From Alteromonas sp. 1_MG-2023 (lineage in GTDB: Bacteria; Pseudomonadota; Gammaproteobacteria; Enterobacterales; Alteromonadaceae): a DNA stretch of 64,000 nucleotides. The notes beneath the pieces are model-generated. The model saw only the letters and a list, made by a program, of their open reading frames with translations, did not search any database and had not been told where the DNA came from. A program made the translations under genes and the position numbers. Location: positions 62,001-126,000 of the forward strand of contig NZ_JAUOQH010000002.1 in the NCBI RefSeq assembly GCF_030547075.1, given 5' to 3'. Shown in pieces: positions 25,823-36,000 of this stretch (the stretch's first letter is position 1; each line of letters starts with the position of its first letter).

Positions 25823-27752
25823 GCTTTTCTTTCTCTTGTTGCTCAGCGTTCGGGTTTCTTGGGTAGTATTTTTCTGGCAAATACGCCCTGTGTTCAAAAA
25901 AACGAGTGTCTTTATAGGGTAACTTCATAAAGCCTGAAATACCTAACCCTTTTATTGTTGGCACCAGTGCGACTAAATTTGCCAATAATTCAGCAAACCT
26001 ATCTTGCTCGTTGTGATTAAGCAAGGTGTAGTAACTGTGAATTTTTAGATGGGTGCTTAACGCTTCAAAGATAATACACCCTGTGTGATGAATGGTATTA
26101 AGTTCTTTAATAATGACAATAATAGATTTAGGTAGTTTTAGTAACTCATCAGGGTCGTCCCCATCTTCAAAATATGAATGGGTTCTTGATTCATCTTGTG
26201 CCACAGACGCTCGAGACAGTTCAAAGGGAATAATGCACTGTGAAGTGGGTATAAATGCTTCGCGTTCATTTTCCCGTTCAATATGCAGGGTATTTTTAGC
26301 ATTAAACATACAGCACTTAAATACCCCAGGCTTATGGATAGCGCGTGCAAGATTAATCACATTGTTAACCGCAAGTTCAAAGGCAGTTTTTAATGAAGCG
26401 TCATGTAAATTTAAACTTGAATCTACATAAACGCCATTAGGCTCCCAACGAATTGCCATGCCCCCTACTACTGGATAGCGGCCAAGTCGACTAATGGCCG
26501 ACACAAAGGCTTTCTCGGTATCGCCCATACCTTGTAAAAAGTTTTTATAGTAACGATCAAATTGCGCATCATCGATGTACCGCAACGAAGGGTCTTCTAA
26601 TGCGGATTGCTGGCGCAAATAAGATTTGCGCGAACTGTACACAACGGTTTCAATATCATCCTGGGTTGGCGTGATCCAAGTAGGAATACTGGGTGCATAT
26701 TTAGCCATAGTGTCTTCGGCAAATACCATTTGCTTTAGCACATGCAAGTTATTGAAAAAGTAATCTCCGCCCTGCTGCCTTTTCTTAGGATCGTCACTGA
26801 GCATGTATTCTAAAATGCTCGCTAACATTTTGGGCAGTCCTAAAGACGATGGACGAATGACATGATGGCCATATCGACATGACTGTCCCGATGCTAATGC
26901 ATACAGAGTACTTGCCATTCCTTGTTCATCGAAGCGTGGTGATGACAATGCGCCGTTTAGCTGTTCTTCCCCTATGAAATATACATCACCTAATCGGGCG
27001 TTAGTTTGGTGAAGCTCGCTGGACATCAAATCCATCACGTTATTGCTGATGTATTGGCCACTTTCGTCAATTTGCGCGAACACAGATGAGCCCCAATCAA
27101 TAAGCCCAATGCTTTCTGTAGATTCATCCCACACTAAGTTAGATGGTTTAATATCGCCATGTACAATAGGTTTCGGACTGCCTTTTTGGGTGTGCTTACG
27201 AAACCACTGCAACACATCACCGAGCTGAACTGCAATTTTAACAATGACTCTTGGCGGTAACGGCCCTCTTGCTAGGCTCACTTTTTCTAGATCGTCGCCA
27301 GGCGCGCGCCCCATCACTAAAATAGACTGCTTACCTATTTGCTGATACTCAATTAAAGGAGGAACATAAGGGTGTGAAACTTGAGACAACATGAAGGCTT
27401 CTTCTTCAAGCCGTTCTTGTACATGCTGAGGGAGATTTATTCGAGAGAATTTAAACACAAGCTCTTGCTTGTTTTGGTTTTGAGATACAATTGCTTTTTG
27501 TTTGAGGGTAGTGTTTTTCTCTAGAATCGAAGCCGATCCTGAACTGGCGTTTAAGCTAGGGGCGGTGCCTGCAAATGCAAACCCAAACGCCCCTTTTCCT
27601 AATAACGATATGTTGCGATAACCTAAACTCGCCAGCTGCTCTATACATAACGCCACCCAGTCTTTAAGTTTTTTCGCATCGGCATGAGAGAGCAGATAAA
27701 TCGATTGTTCATCGGGTATATAAAAATGCGTTAACCCTTTTACCTGAGACAT
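25809..27752 (-). CDS. Serine/threonine protein kinase-like protein with long C-terminal extension
   Basis: A 647-residue cytoplasmic protein with an N-terminal eukaryotic-type kinase domain. The glycine loop is LGKGAFGFAFAG (residues 51-62), and the ATP-anchoring lysine is probably K101 in VFKFSR after a low-complexity insert. The catalytic loop is HGDIKPSNLVW (D200, N205), with HGD in place of HRD, and the metal site is IDWG (D219) instead of DFG. All key catalytic residues are present, so activity is likely. From about residue 350 the C-terminal half is unrecognised, without membrane segments or PASTA/TPR repeats. The gene overlaps tesB by 14 bases. Target proteins are unknown. Confidence 0.85.
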   Translation of the reverse strand: MSQVKGLTHFYIPDEQSIYLLSHADAKKLKDWVALCIEQLASLGYRNISLLGKGAFGFAFAGTAPSLNASSGSASILEKNTTLKQKAIVSQNQNKQELVFKFSRINLPQHVQERLEEEAFMLSQVSHPYVPPLIEYQQIGKQSILVMGRAPGDDLEKVSLARGPLPPRVIVKIAVQLGDVLQWFRKHTQKGSPKPIVHGDIKPSNLVWDESTESIGLIDWGSSVFAQIDESGQYISNNVMDLMSSELHQTNARLGDVYFIGEEQLNGALSSPRFDEQGMASTLYALASGQSCRYGHHVIRPSSLGLPKMLASILEYMLSDDPKKRQQGGDYFFNNLHVLKQMVFAEDTMAKYAPSIPTWITPTQDDIETVVYSSRKSYLRQQSALEDPSLRYIDDAQFDRYYKNFLQGMGDTEKAFVSAISRLGRYPVVGGMAIRWEPNGVYVDSSLNLHDASLKTAFELAVNNVINLARAIHKPGVFKCCMFNAKNTLHIERENEREAFIPTSQCIIPFELSRASVAQDESRTHSYFEDGDDPDELLKLPKSIIVIIKELNTIHHTGCIIFEALSTHLKIHSYYTLLNHNEQDRFAELLANLVALVPTIKGLGISGFMKLPYKDTRFFEHRAYLPEKYYPRNPNAEQQEKEKHARG

Positions 27753-27919
27753 GCCGATTGACTACCTCTTATTATATGAGCCCAGTTTCTATATTCATCT
27801 AATTCTAATGAATGAGCCTGGTTTAAATTTACGCTTTTGTATTTGTATTCAGCGCTTATCTTCAGCGCCCTTCTTTATAACTCGGCTTAAAAGCTATCAT
27901 TTAACACTGAGCTTCAGTG

Positions 27920-28771
27920 CTAGTCATCAGAGCTGAGCCAGTTCAAGTTATAGCTAGCCTGCTCACCTAAAAGCGGTGTTATTTCATCAAGCGCTTCGCT
28001 CATGATCACATCAAGCTGCCAGGGAGGATTGATCACACATAAACCTGAGCCATACATACCCGCATCGGCAGTATTTTCCATAACCGTTACCTCAATAGTA
28101 AAGCAAGGCTTACCTAGTGCCGACAGCGTCTCGCACATGTGTTGGCTGGCGCCACTTTTAGCCCCCGCTCGTTCTGAAAGTAATGGATACCACACGACGA
28201 TTTGTGCTTGTTGCCAACGAGCCAAAACTTTTTTGGCTGCTTTCACAACATCTTGGTATTCAGACGCGCGCTCATAAGGAGGGTCTATCAATACCGCACC
28301 ACGATTAGGTACGGGGGGCGTAAGTGCAATTAATCCTTCAAATCCATCTCTATGATGAACATGGCTTTGGTCATCGCCCATTTTCCACATGGCATCATCA
28401 AGTTTTTCATGCTCAGCAGGATGTAATTCCATAAGATGCAAAACATCCATCTCACGCTTTAACTTTGCACTAATGGCCGGCGACCCAGGGTACTGCTTAA
28501 CACTTAAAAATTCGTTACACAGCGATAAGTATGCTTGCAACAAAGGAGAACTTGCCGAAATTGTGGCAATTTTATCAACACCAGACTCATACTCTTTATT
28601 TTTAGCGGCGAGTTCGTCGTCAAGTTGATAAAGCCCTGCGCCACTATGAGTATCATAAAGCGTAAAAGGCTTATTCTTCTTCTTAAGATGGTTTATAACG
28701 CCCATCCAACAAAGGTGTTTAATAACGTCGGCGTGGTTGCCGGCATGAAATGCATGTTGATAGCTAAGCAC
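27920..28771 (-). CDS. rlmJ: 23S rRNA (adenine-2030-N6)-methyltransferase RlmJ
   Basis: The 283-residue SAM-dependent methyltransferase modifies A2030 of 23S rRNA. It begins MLSYQHAFHAGNHADVIKH, as this family does, and carries the N6-adenine motif IV as LIDPPYERASEY near residue 165. Length matches E. coli RlmJ (280). It stands alone between the kinase gene and the branched-chain dehydrogenase operon. Confidence 0.95.
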   Translation of the reverse strand: MLSYQHAFHAGNHADVIKHLCWMGVINHLKKKNKPFTLYDTHSGAGLYQLDDELAAKNKEYESGVDKIATISASSPLLQAYLSLCNEFLSVKQYPGSPAISAKLKREMDVLHLMELHPAEHEKLDDAMWKMGDDQSHVHHRDGFEGLIALTPPVPNRGAVLIDPPYERASEYQDVVKAAKKVLARWQQAQIVVWYPLLSERAGAKSGASQHMCETLSALGKPCFTIEVTVMENTADAGMYGSGLCVINPPWQLDVIMSEALDEITPLLGEQASYNLNWLSSDD

Positions 28772-28929
28772 GATATACCATTAGTAAGGGCGCAAATTGC
28801 GCAGGATTATGTAATTCAGCTGCCAATAATAACGCTTGGTGTAACATTCACACAAGCCTGACAGCACGGTGACCTATAAATAGCGCTAATAAGGCTATAA
28901 AGCACCGCACTGCATGTTAAACGCTTGTG

Positions 28930-30360
28930 TTATTTCAAATGCATTAACATGGTTGACGGCTCTTCTAAGAAACTAGACCACAAGTTATTAAAACGCACCA
29001 TAGTGGCCCCATCAATAATGCGATGATCGCCAGACCAATTCACCGTCATAAGGTGATGCGCTTCAACACTACCATCATCTGCAAAGCGAGGAAGCTTTTG
29101 GGTCTTGCCTAGCGCTACAATAGCCGCTTCAGGTTTGTTGATAACCGGCGTAGCGTTAATACCGCCAATGGCGCCTATATTAGAAATACTGATGGTGCCA
29201 CCTTTTAGGACCTCACCACCGAGCTTTCCTTCTCGAGCCTGCTCAATGGTGGTATGCATTTGCTGCGCTATTTCAAACAAAGATAGGTTTTCCACCCCTT
29301 TCACATTGGGCACTAATAAGCCAATTTTTGCATCAACAGCAAAGCCAATATTGTGGTGGTTAAAATACGTAAGCTCTGAGCCATCGTCATTTAACTGACT
29401 ATTAATAATTGGGAATTCTTTTAACGCCAGCGATAATGCTTTCACAAAGAACGGCATAAAACTGAGCTTTATTCCTTTTGCTTCAAACATAGGTTTTAGT
29501 GATTGTCGCAACGCAATAAGCTTGTCCATTCTTACTTCATCACTCACCGTAAAGTGTGGAATGGTATTCACAGACGCTACCATTTGTTTTGCCATAGCCG
29601 CCCGAATGCCTCGAACTTTTTCCGTATAGCTAGATTCACTTGCAGGGTTTTTAATTGAAGCGCACGCCCCACTATTTACTCCATTCGTAGATGAAGGTGT
29701 ATATGAACTGGTATTGGCTTTGTTTTGGCTGCTAACACTGCTGACATCATGTTTTAGAATACGGCCTTTTTTACCGCTGCCTGAAACAGCTTGCAAATCT
29801 ATCTCATGTTCTCTGGCAATCCGTCTTACCGCAGGGCTCGCTAACACCTTACCAGGTATTGTAATGGGGGGGTCGAAATCACCATCCTGCCACTTATCAT
29901 TGACGTTCGCATCAGGTTGGACATCTATGTTTGTACTGGTATTCGACGCTAGTTCAGTCGCTTGAGTATCTGCTTTATTAGAAGATGAATCATCAGAGCT
30001 GTGAGGCTTTGAACTTTGATTGTCAGAGCGACTATGTTCAGAGTTATGGTTCTCCGAGTTATAGTGCTCAGAGTGGCTATTCCCAGAGGCCCCCCCATCA
30101 AAATCAGCATCGCTGATGTGGTCACTCGCATGAAGAGCAAACAATGGGCTATGTACTTGTGCAATATCCCCTTGCTTGTAATAAAGCTTATGTACTGTAC
30201 CTGAATGCTTAGCAGGAATTTCTACCACTGCCTTATCTGTCATCACTTCAACCACGCTTTGGTCTTCAGCAATTACATCACCTTCCTTAACGTTCCATTT
30301 AACGATTTCGCACTCAACAATACCTTCGCCAATATCCGGTAAGATAAAATCAATATTCAT
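28930..30360 (-). CDS. bkdB: Branched-chain 2-oxoacid dehydrogenase E2 (dihydrolipoyl acyltransferase)
   Basis: The E2 core of the branched-chain 2-oxoacid dehydrogenase complex transfers the acyl group from E1 to CoA. The 476 residues hold one lipoyl domain (1-78, lipoyl lysine K43 in MTDKAVVEIP), a serine/asparagine/histidine/glutamate-rich linker (about 85-135), a peripheral subunit-binding domain (about 170-205, SPAVRRIAREHEIDL), and the catalytic domain ending with HRIIDGATMVRF, which carries the active-site histidine and aspartate. It follows E1 beta by 15 bp. No E3 gene follows, so dihydrolipoamide dehydrogenase must come from elsewhere. Confidence 0.95.
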   Translation of the reverse strand: MNIDFILPDIGEGIVECEIVKWNVKEGDVIAEDQSVVEVMTDKAVVEIPAKHSGTVHKLYYKQGDIAQVHSPLFALHASDHISDADFDGGASGNSHSEHYNSENHNSEHSRSDNQSSKPHSSDDSSSNKADTQATELASNTSTNIDVQPDANVNDKWQDGDFDPPITIPGKVLASPAVRRIAREHEIDLQAVSGSGKKGRILKHDVSSVSSQNKANTSSYTPSSTNGVNSGACASIKNPASESSYTEKVRGIRAAMAKQMVASVNTIPHFTVSDEVRMDKLIALRQSLKPMFEAKGIKLSFMPFFVKALSLALKEFPIINSQLNDDGSELTYFNHHNIGFAVDAKIGLLVPNVKGVENLSLFEIAQQMHTTIEQAREGKLGGEVLKGGTISISNIGAIGGINATPVINKPEAAIVALGKTQKLPRFADDGSVEAHHLMTVNWSGDHRIIDGATMVRFNNLWSSFLEEPSTMLMHLK

Positions 30361-30375
30361 ATTATTGGCCTCCTA

Positions 30376-31353
30376 TTAATAATGTAGCGAGCGCTTAATG
30401 GCTTCGTAAGTTTTGGTTTCATCAGGCATGTATTCAGTTTCGTGCGCCAGTGGATATGGGGTATCTAAACCGCAAACCCGACTAATAGGCGCTTCTAAAT
30501 ATAAGAAGCATTTTTCCTGAATAGTGGCCGCAATTTCACTAGCAAAGCCGCCGGTGAGTGGCGCTTCATGATTAATCAGTAATCGACCTGTTTTCATTAC
30601 CGAATTGGATACCGCGTCAGCGTCCCAAGGTAAAATTGAACGTAAGTCTATAATTTCACAAGACACCCCATCTTCTAACGACATTTCTGCCGCTTTTTGC
30701 AATATCTCTATTTGGGCGCCCCACCCTAGTAAGGTGATGTCGGTACCCTCTTGGACTAAATCAGCTTTACCGATAGGCAGTTCATAATCGTCTTCCGGTA
30801 CATCAGCAATAGACGCACGATATAAACGCTTTGGCTCAAGAAAAAGCACCGGGTTTTTATCACGAATAGAGGCTAGAAGCAGACCTTTAGCTTGATAAGG
30901 GTCGCGGGGAATAACCACTTTTAAGCCTGCACAGTGGGCGAAAAATGCCTCAGGCGATTGGCTGTGGTAATGACCACCTGAAATGCCACCGCCGTATGGC
31001 GTACGAATAGTAAGGCCGCCCACATCGAACTGTCCGCCAGAACGATAACGCCACTTCGCAGTTTCATTTACGATTTGATCAAAAGCAGGAAAAATATAAT
31101 CACCAAATTGAATTTCAGCGACTGGATAAGACCCTTGTGATGCAAGGCCGTTTGCAAAACCAATAATGCCCTGCTCGGTAAGGGGCGTATTAAAACAACG
31201 TCCCTTACCGAATTTTTCTTGCAGGTGGCTGGTGGCTCTAAATACACCACCAAAGTGGCCAACATCTTCGCCGAACACCATCACTTTTTCTTCTGCTGTC
31301 ATAGCGGTAATTAGTGCGTTATTAATTGCCTGTAGTAAATTCATTTTAGCCAT
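30376..31353 (-). CDS. bkdA2: Branched-chain 2-oxoacid dehydrogenase E1 beta subunit
   Basis: A 325-residue E1 beta subunit, partner of E1 alpha in the thiamine-diphosphate-dependent decarboxylation of branched-chain 2-oxoacids. Typical blocks are [32 protein letters not shown] and [14 protein letters not shown]. Its ATG overlaps the E1 alpha stop codon by one base (TAATG), so the subunits are translationally coupled. Confidence 0.95.
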   Translation of the reverse strand: MAKMNLLQAINNALITAMTAEEKVMVFGEDVGHFGGVFRATSHLQEKFGKGRCFNTPLTEQGIIGFANGLASQGSYPVAEIQFGDYIFPAFDQIVNETAKWRYRSGGQFDVGGLTIRTPYGGGISGGHYHSQSPEAFFAHCAGLKVVIPRDPYQAKGLLLASIRDKNPVLFLEPKRLYRASIADVPEDDYELPIGKADLVQEGTDITLLGWGAQIEILQKAAEMSLEDGVSCEIIDLRSILPWDADAVSNSVMKTGRLLINHEAPLTGGFASEIAATIQEKCFLYLEAPISRVCGLDTPYPLAHETEYMPDETKTYEAIKRSLHY

Positions 31354-32540
31354 TAACTAATACTCCCAGACGTTTTAGGATATTTTTTAGGATATTGTTT
31401 AATATGTGCTTTTAAGGATGTTAATTGGTCTTGTAGATGCCAAGGCACACTGTCGTACACGTCTTCCACAATTTCATCTATGCCACAAATGGGCACAGTT
31501 TCACTGACTTTAAGTGCAGCTAGTACATCCTGGCGGGCCTTATCCACTTTGGCTCGGTTTTGCTTCTCATCAAACCAGTCTTTGTGAGTAAGCCATTTCG
31601 CCATTCGAGCAATAGGATCTTTAGCGCGCCATTTGTCCTCTTCATCTTTAGAGCGATAGCCCGTTGGATCGTCAGAGGTAGAATGGGCAGCCAGTCGGTA
31701 AGTCATGGCTTCAATTAATACTGGGCACATTTCTGCTAGCGCTATACGGCGGGCTTCTTCCGTAGCTGCATACACGGCAAGGGGGTCGTTTCCATCTACG
31801 CGAATCGTTTTAACCCCGTAGCCTATTCCACGTGATGCAATGCCATCACCAGCAAATTGCTCTTCTGATGGCGTTGAAATAGCATATCCATTATTACGAC
31901 AGAAAAAGATGACTGGGCAGTTAAGCACCGCGGCCATATTCAAGCCAGCGTGAAAATCGCCTTCAGAAGCTGCACCCTCACCGAAATAGCAAATAGTAAC
32001 AGCTTCGTTACCTGACATTTTTTGCCCATAGGCATACCCAGATGCTTGCGGTATTTGCGTGCCCAGCGGTGACGAAATGGTCATAAAATTAAGCGCCTTA
32101 TCACCATAATGAATAGGCATTTGACGACCTTTATTAGGGTCGGCTTTGTTGCTAAACATCTGATTCATAAATTGATCAGTAGTGTAGCCTCTAAAAGCTA
32201 ACGCACCTTGCTCGCGATACTGGCTCATGATCATATCGTTTGGTGATAATGCCGCTGCGCTAGCTACCGCAGCAGCCTCTTCACCCGTGCTCGCTAAATA
32301 AAAGCTAATTCTGCCTTGGCGCTGCGCTGCCACCATCCGCTCATCAAGAATTCTGATGTATTCCATGGTGTCATATATCTTTAACGCCAGTGTTTTATCT
32401 AGCTCGGGAATGGTAGCTTTTTCATGCACATTCCCATCGGGTTTAAGTAATTGCAGCATGGGAATATCAACTATTCCATTACCGATAATCTCAACCTTAT
32501 TTGTAGTTTTAATTTTTCCGAGGTGATTTCTATCTTTCAC
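31353..32540 (-). CDS. bkdA1: Branched-chain 2-oxoacid dehydrogenase E1 alpha subunit
   Basis: The 395-residue E1 alpha subunit has the thiamine-diphosphate motif [15 protein letters not shown]...NN near residues 190-220. It also carries the branched-chain-specific phosphorylation-loop sequence [17 protein letters not shown], resembling the human BCKDH alpha region, which argues for branched-chain rather than pyruvate substrates. The start ATG follows AGGGAGA. It is the first gene of the operon E1 alpha-E1 beta-E2; the promoter should lie in 32541-32750. Confidence 0.94.
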   Translation of the reverse strand: MKDRNHLGKIKTTNKVEIIGNGIVDIPMLQLLKPDGNVHEKATIPELDKTLALKIYDTMEYIRILDERMVAAQRQGRISFYLASTGEEAAAVASAAALSPNDMIMSQYREQGALAFRGYTTDQFMNQMFSNKADPNKGRQMPIHYGDKALNFMTISSPLGTQIPQASGYAYGQKMSGNEAVTICYFGEGAASEGDFHAGLNMAAVLNCPVIFFCRNNGYAISTPSEEQFAGDGIASRGIGYGVKTIRVDGNDPLAVYAATEEARRIALAEMCPVLIEAMTYRLAAHSTSDDPTGYRSKDEEDKWRAKDPIARMAKWLTHKDWFDEKQNRAKVDKARQDVLAALKVSETVPICGIDEIVEDVYDSVPWHLQDQLTSLKAHIKQYPKKYPKTSGSIS

Positions 32541-33053
32541 ATTAATCTCCCTGCAATTTGAAGGATTCGAAAGCGAGATTGCTATGTTATCTATGCTAGT
32601 AGAAGTGCCTTGATGGCGTTGTGCTATTTAGGCAGGGCTTTTTCATCTAAAGATGATAGAAAATTCCAATATTCACTTTTAGCGGTATTAATATCCTAAA
32701 AAACAACGACGATGTTAAATCGATGCTAATGAGAAGATAAATATAAATATGATTACTGTGAATATAATGTAGCTATTGATGAAGGTTTGCGCAGGAAGCT
32801 CAATAAAGTCGCTAGGAAAGACCAAATCCGGCACCCTTTTTTTAACTAATTTCAAATTAAAAAATATGTCTAAATGTAACAACATGTGTAATTCATATTA
32901 ATGTTTAATATTCATTACAAAGTGAAAAAATATGTGCTAGAAATATTAAGGTCATGGTTATGACAGATAAAAATTGGATCAATAAAGCCAATAAAAATAA
33001 GAAATTTCATCCATCCAGGGAAAATCCCAAAAACAGGCCGACGGAGGTTACCT
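32541..33053. other. 513-bp divergent intergenic region between bkd and the S8 protease
   Basis: No gene is seen. The region is very AT-rich between 32680 and 33000 and must hold the divergent promoters. Close to the protease start there is a possible GGGA-AAAT-TCCC stem (33018-33030) and an ACAGG/CCTGT stem around the ribosome site. No known riboswitch class could be fitted. Confidence 0.5.
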
Positions 33054-33055
33054 GT
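33033..33055 (+). promoter_or_regulatory. Possible translation-control hairpin over the protease ribosome site
   Basis: ACAGG (33033-33037) can pair with CCTGT (33051-33055), placing the GGAGG ribosome site in the loop and part of the GTG start codon in the stem. Five pairs only, so weak unless stabilised. Confidence 0.35.
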
Positions 33056-36000
33056 GAATAATAAAGTGACGTTAGCTGTATCTGCTGCACTAATGTCGAT
33101 GTCCATGCATTCTGCTGCAGAGCTATCATCTGCAACCGAATCGTTTACTTTAACTGTTGATCAACTTAAAGCAGTTACTGCGACATCGGTAAATAAATAC
33201 AAGAACACTAAATCGGTTACCACACCAAAAACACTCTACACCGCAGAGAAAGGACTCGAAAATAAAGATTATATTTATTTTGTACACCTTTCAGACGACG
33301 CCGTAGCAAGCTACGACGGTGGTATTGAAGGTTTAGAAGCTACTAACCCTCAACTTACCAAGCAAGTTGCAGTTACCACTTCAACACAGTCTGCTAGCAA
33401 GCGTTTAGACGCTTCGTTACCTGAAGTTAAAGCTTACACTTCCTACCTTGAGAAAAAACAAGCCGAAGTCATTGCGAAAGCAGAGTCTGCTGTAGGCGGT
33501 TTGAACAAGGTAGCAGAATACAAATATGCACTAAACGCAATTGCGATAAAAGTGACGCCAGCTGAGGCAGAAACCATAGCTCGTCTGCCTGGTGTTAAAA
33601 ACGTTGAACGAGACCAAGTGTATCAACTTGATACTGATACCGGCCCTATTCTTATTGGCGCGCCAGAAGTTTGGGACGGCTCTGCAAATGACAGCGGTGT
33701 TGGTCGTCAAGGTGAAGGCGTTGTTGTTGCTGTTTTAGATACAGGTATTAACAGTGATCACCCTTCTTTCGCTGACGTAGGCGGTGATGGTTACGACCAC
33801 ACTAACCCTCTTGGCGCGGATGTTTACTTAGGTGAATGTGCGGTTGAAGCAGAAGTGCGTTGTAACGATAAACTAATCGGTATTTACAGCTACCCTTCAA
33901 TTACTGATGTATACACAGACGACACCATCTTCCCTCAAGACGGGACTATGCGCGATGGTGAAGATTACAATGGTCATGGTTCACACACCGCCAGTACTGC
34001 AGCGGGTAACATACTTACCGATGTAAACGAAGTTACCGTTGAATTTGACGTAAATGAAAGTGACGGTGTTGCAACTGGTTTTACTTTTGGTCAAATTTCT
34101 GGTGTAGCTCCGCATTCAAATATTATTTCTTACCAAGTGTGTCAGCCGGGCAATACTGGTGACACCTATGCAGGTTGTACCGGTGCAGCCATGGTAGCAG
34201 CGGTAGATGATGCCGTAGCATCTGGAATTGTAGATGTTATCAACTTCTCAATTTCTGGCGGTGGCTACCCTTGGAGTGGTTCGCTTAACGCAGCATGGTT
34301 GAATGCACGTAACTCTGGTATTTTCATTGCTCAATCTGCAGGTAACAGTGGTCCAGATCCAGAAACCACAGAAAAACACGCACCATGGATTACTGTAGTT
34401 GCTGCTTCAACTCACGGTCGAAGCGTAGAGTATGATAAAGAAATATCTTTTACTGGCGGCGCTACAGATTTAGGCGCATTTGATGGTAAGAGTAATTCTG
34501 GAGCAGTTACAGCATCAATTGTTTACGCTGGTGATTATACTAACGCAAATGATCCTGATGGCGACCCAGCACAGTGTTTAGAGCCCTTCCCTGAAGGCAC
34601 CTTTGCGGGTGAAATCGTTGTATGTGACCGTGGTACTATCGCGCGTGTACAAAAAGCTTCAAACGTAGCTGATGGTGGTGCTGCAGGTTATGTTCTAGCG
34701 AACCTTGCCGACGGTGCAACCTCTGTAGACAACGATGCTTATGTTATTCCAGGTATTCATGTTGATTCTACTGACGGTGATATGCTGCGTGCTTGGTTAG
34801 CCGAAGGCGAAGGCCATACGGCGACAATTACTGCATCTGAAGGCATACTAACAGTGGATGATGACGCGGCTGATGTTATGGCTGAGTTCTCTTCACGTGG
34901 TCCTAATACATCCATCAGCACATTAACGCCATCGGTCACAGCCCCTGGTGTTAGCATTTATGCTGCTTATTCTGATGAACAGTATGGTCAAGAATTTACT
35001 GGTTCAGCCCCAGCTGATTATGCTTATCTTCAAGGTACCTCTATGTCGGGCCCTCATGTTGCTGGTGCTGCTGCACTAGTACGTCATGAGAAACCAGCAT
35101 GGACACCAGATCAAGTGCGTTCTGCATTAATGATGACGGCCACAACCGACGTTGTTAAAGAAGATGGTGTTACCGCCGCTGATTGGTTTGACATGGGTGC
35201 AGGTCGTATCGAAGTAGACCTCGCCGTTCAATCTGGTCTAGTAATGGATGAGACAGACGCAAATTATGCCGCTGCTGATCCAGCGCTTGGTGGTGAGCCG
35301 CGTACACTTAACCTACCTTCAGTTACAGATGATAACTGTGTAGGTACATGTACTTGGACACGTACGGTTACGGCTACAAAAGATGGCTCTTGGTCTGCAG
35401 AAGGTGTTGGAATTTCAGATGGTGTTGAAATTACCATTACTCCAGCTACTTTCGACTTAACTGCCGGTCAATCTCAACAGTTAACTATTGAGATTGAAGC
35501 TTTCCAAGCAGAAAGTGATATTTGGTCATTTGGTCAAGTAAACTTAGTATCTAGTTCGTCTCCTGATCTACACCTTCCTGTTTCAATCGTTGCATCAAAC
35601 GGTAACTTACCTGATGAAATTGAATTTGAAGCACATCGTAATCAAGACTCGTACTTGATTGAAGATGTAATGGCCGTTGAAATTACGGATCTTCAAGTTA
35701 CTTCTTATGGCTTAACTAAAGCCACTAAAGTAGAAGGTACGATTGCTCAAGATTCAGATAACAGTGATTACCTTGATGATTTAGAAGATGGATTGCACAT
35801 TACTCAGATTGAAGTACCTGAAGGTACTCTTCGTCTAGTCGCTGCTACCATGGACACTACGTCACCAGATCTTGATTTACGTGTTGTATTTGATGCAAAT
35901 GCTGATGGTATCGTGCAAGAAGACGAGCTTATTGGTATAAGCGCCACAGCAACCTCTGAAGAGTACGTTAGTGTTGAAATGCCAACGGCTGGTAGTTACT

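Noticed and set aside
32760-33050. Possible c-di-GMP (GEMM) riboswitch before the S8 protease
   Set aside because: Some short words resemble the motif, but I could not build the required P1-P2-P3 arrangement.
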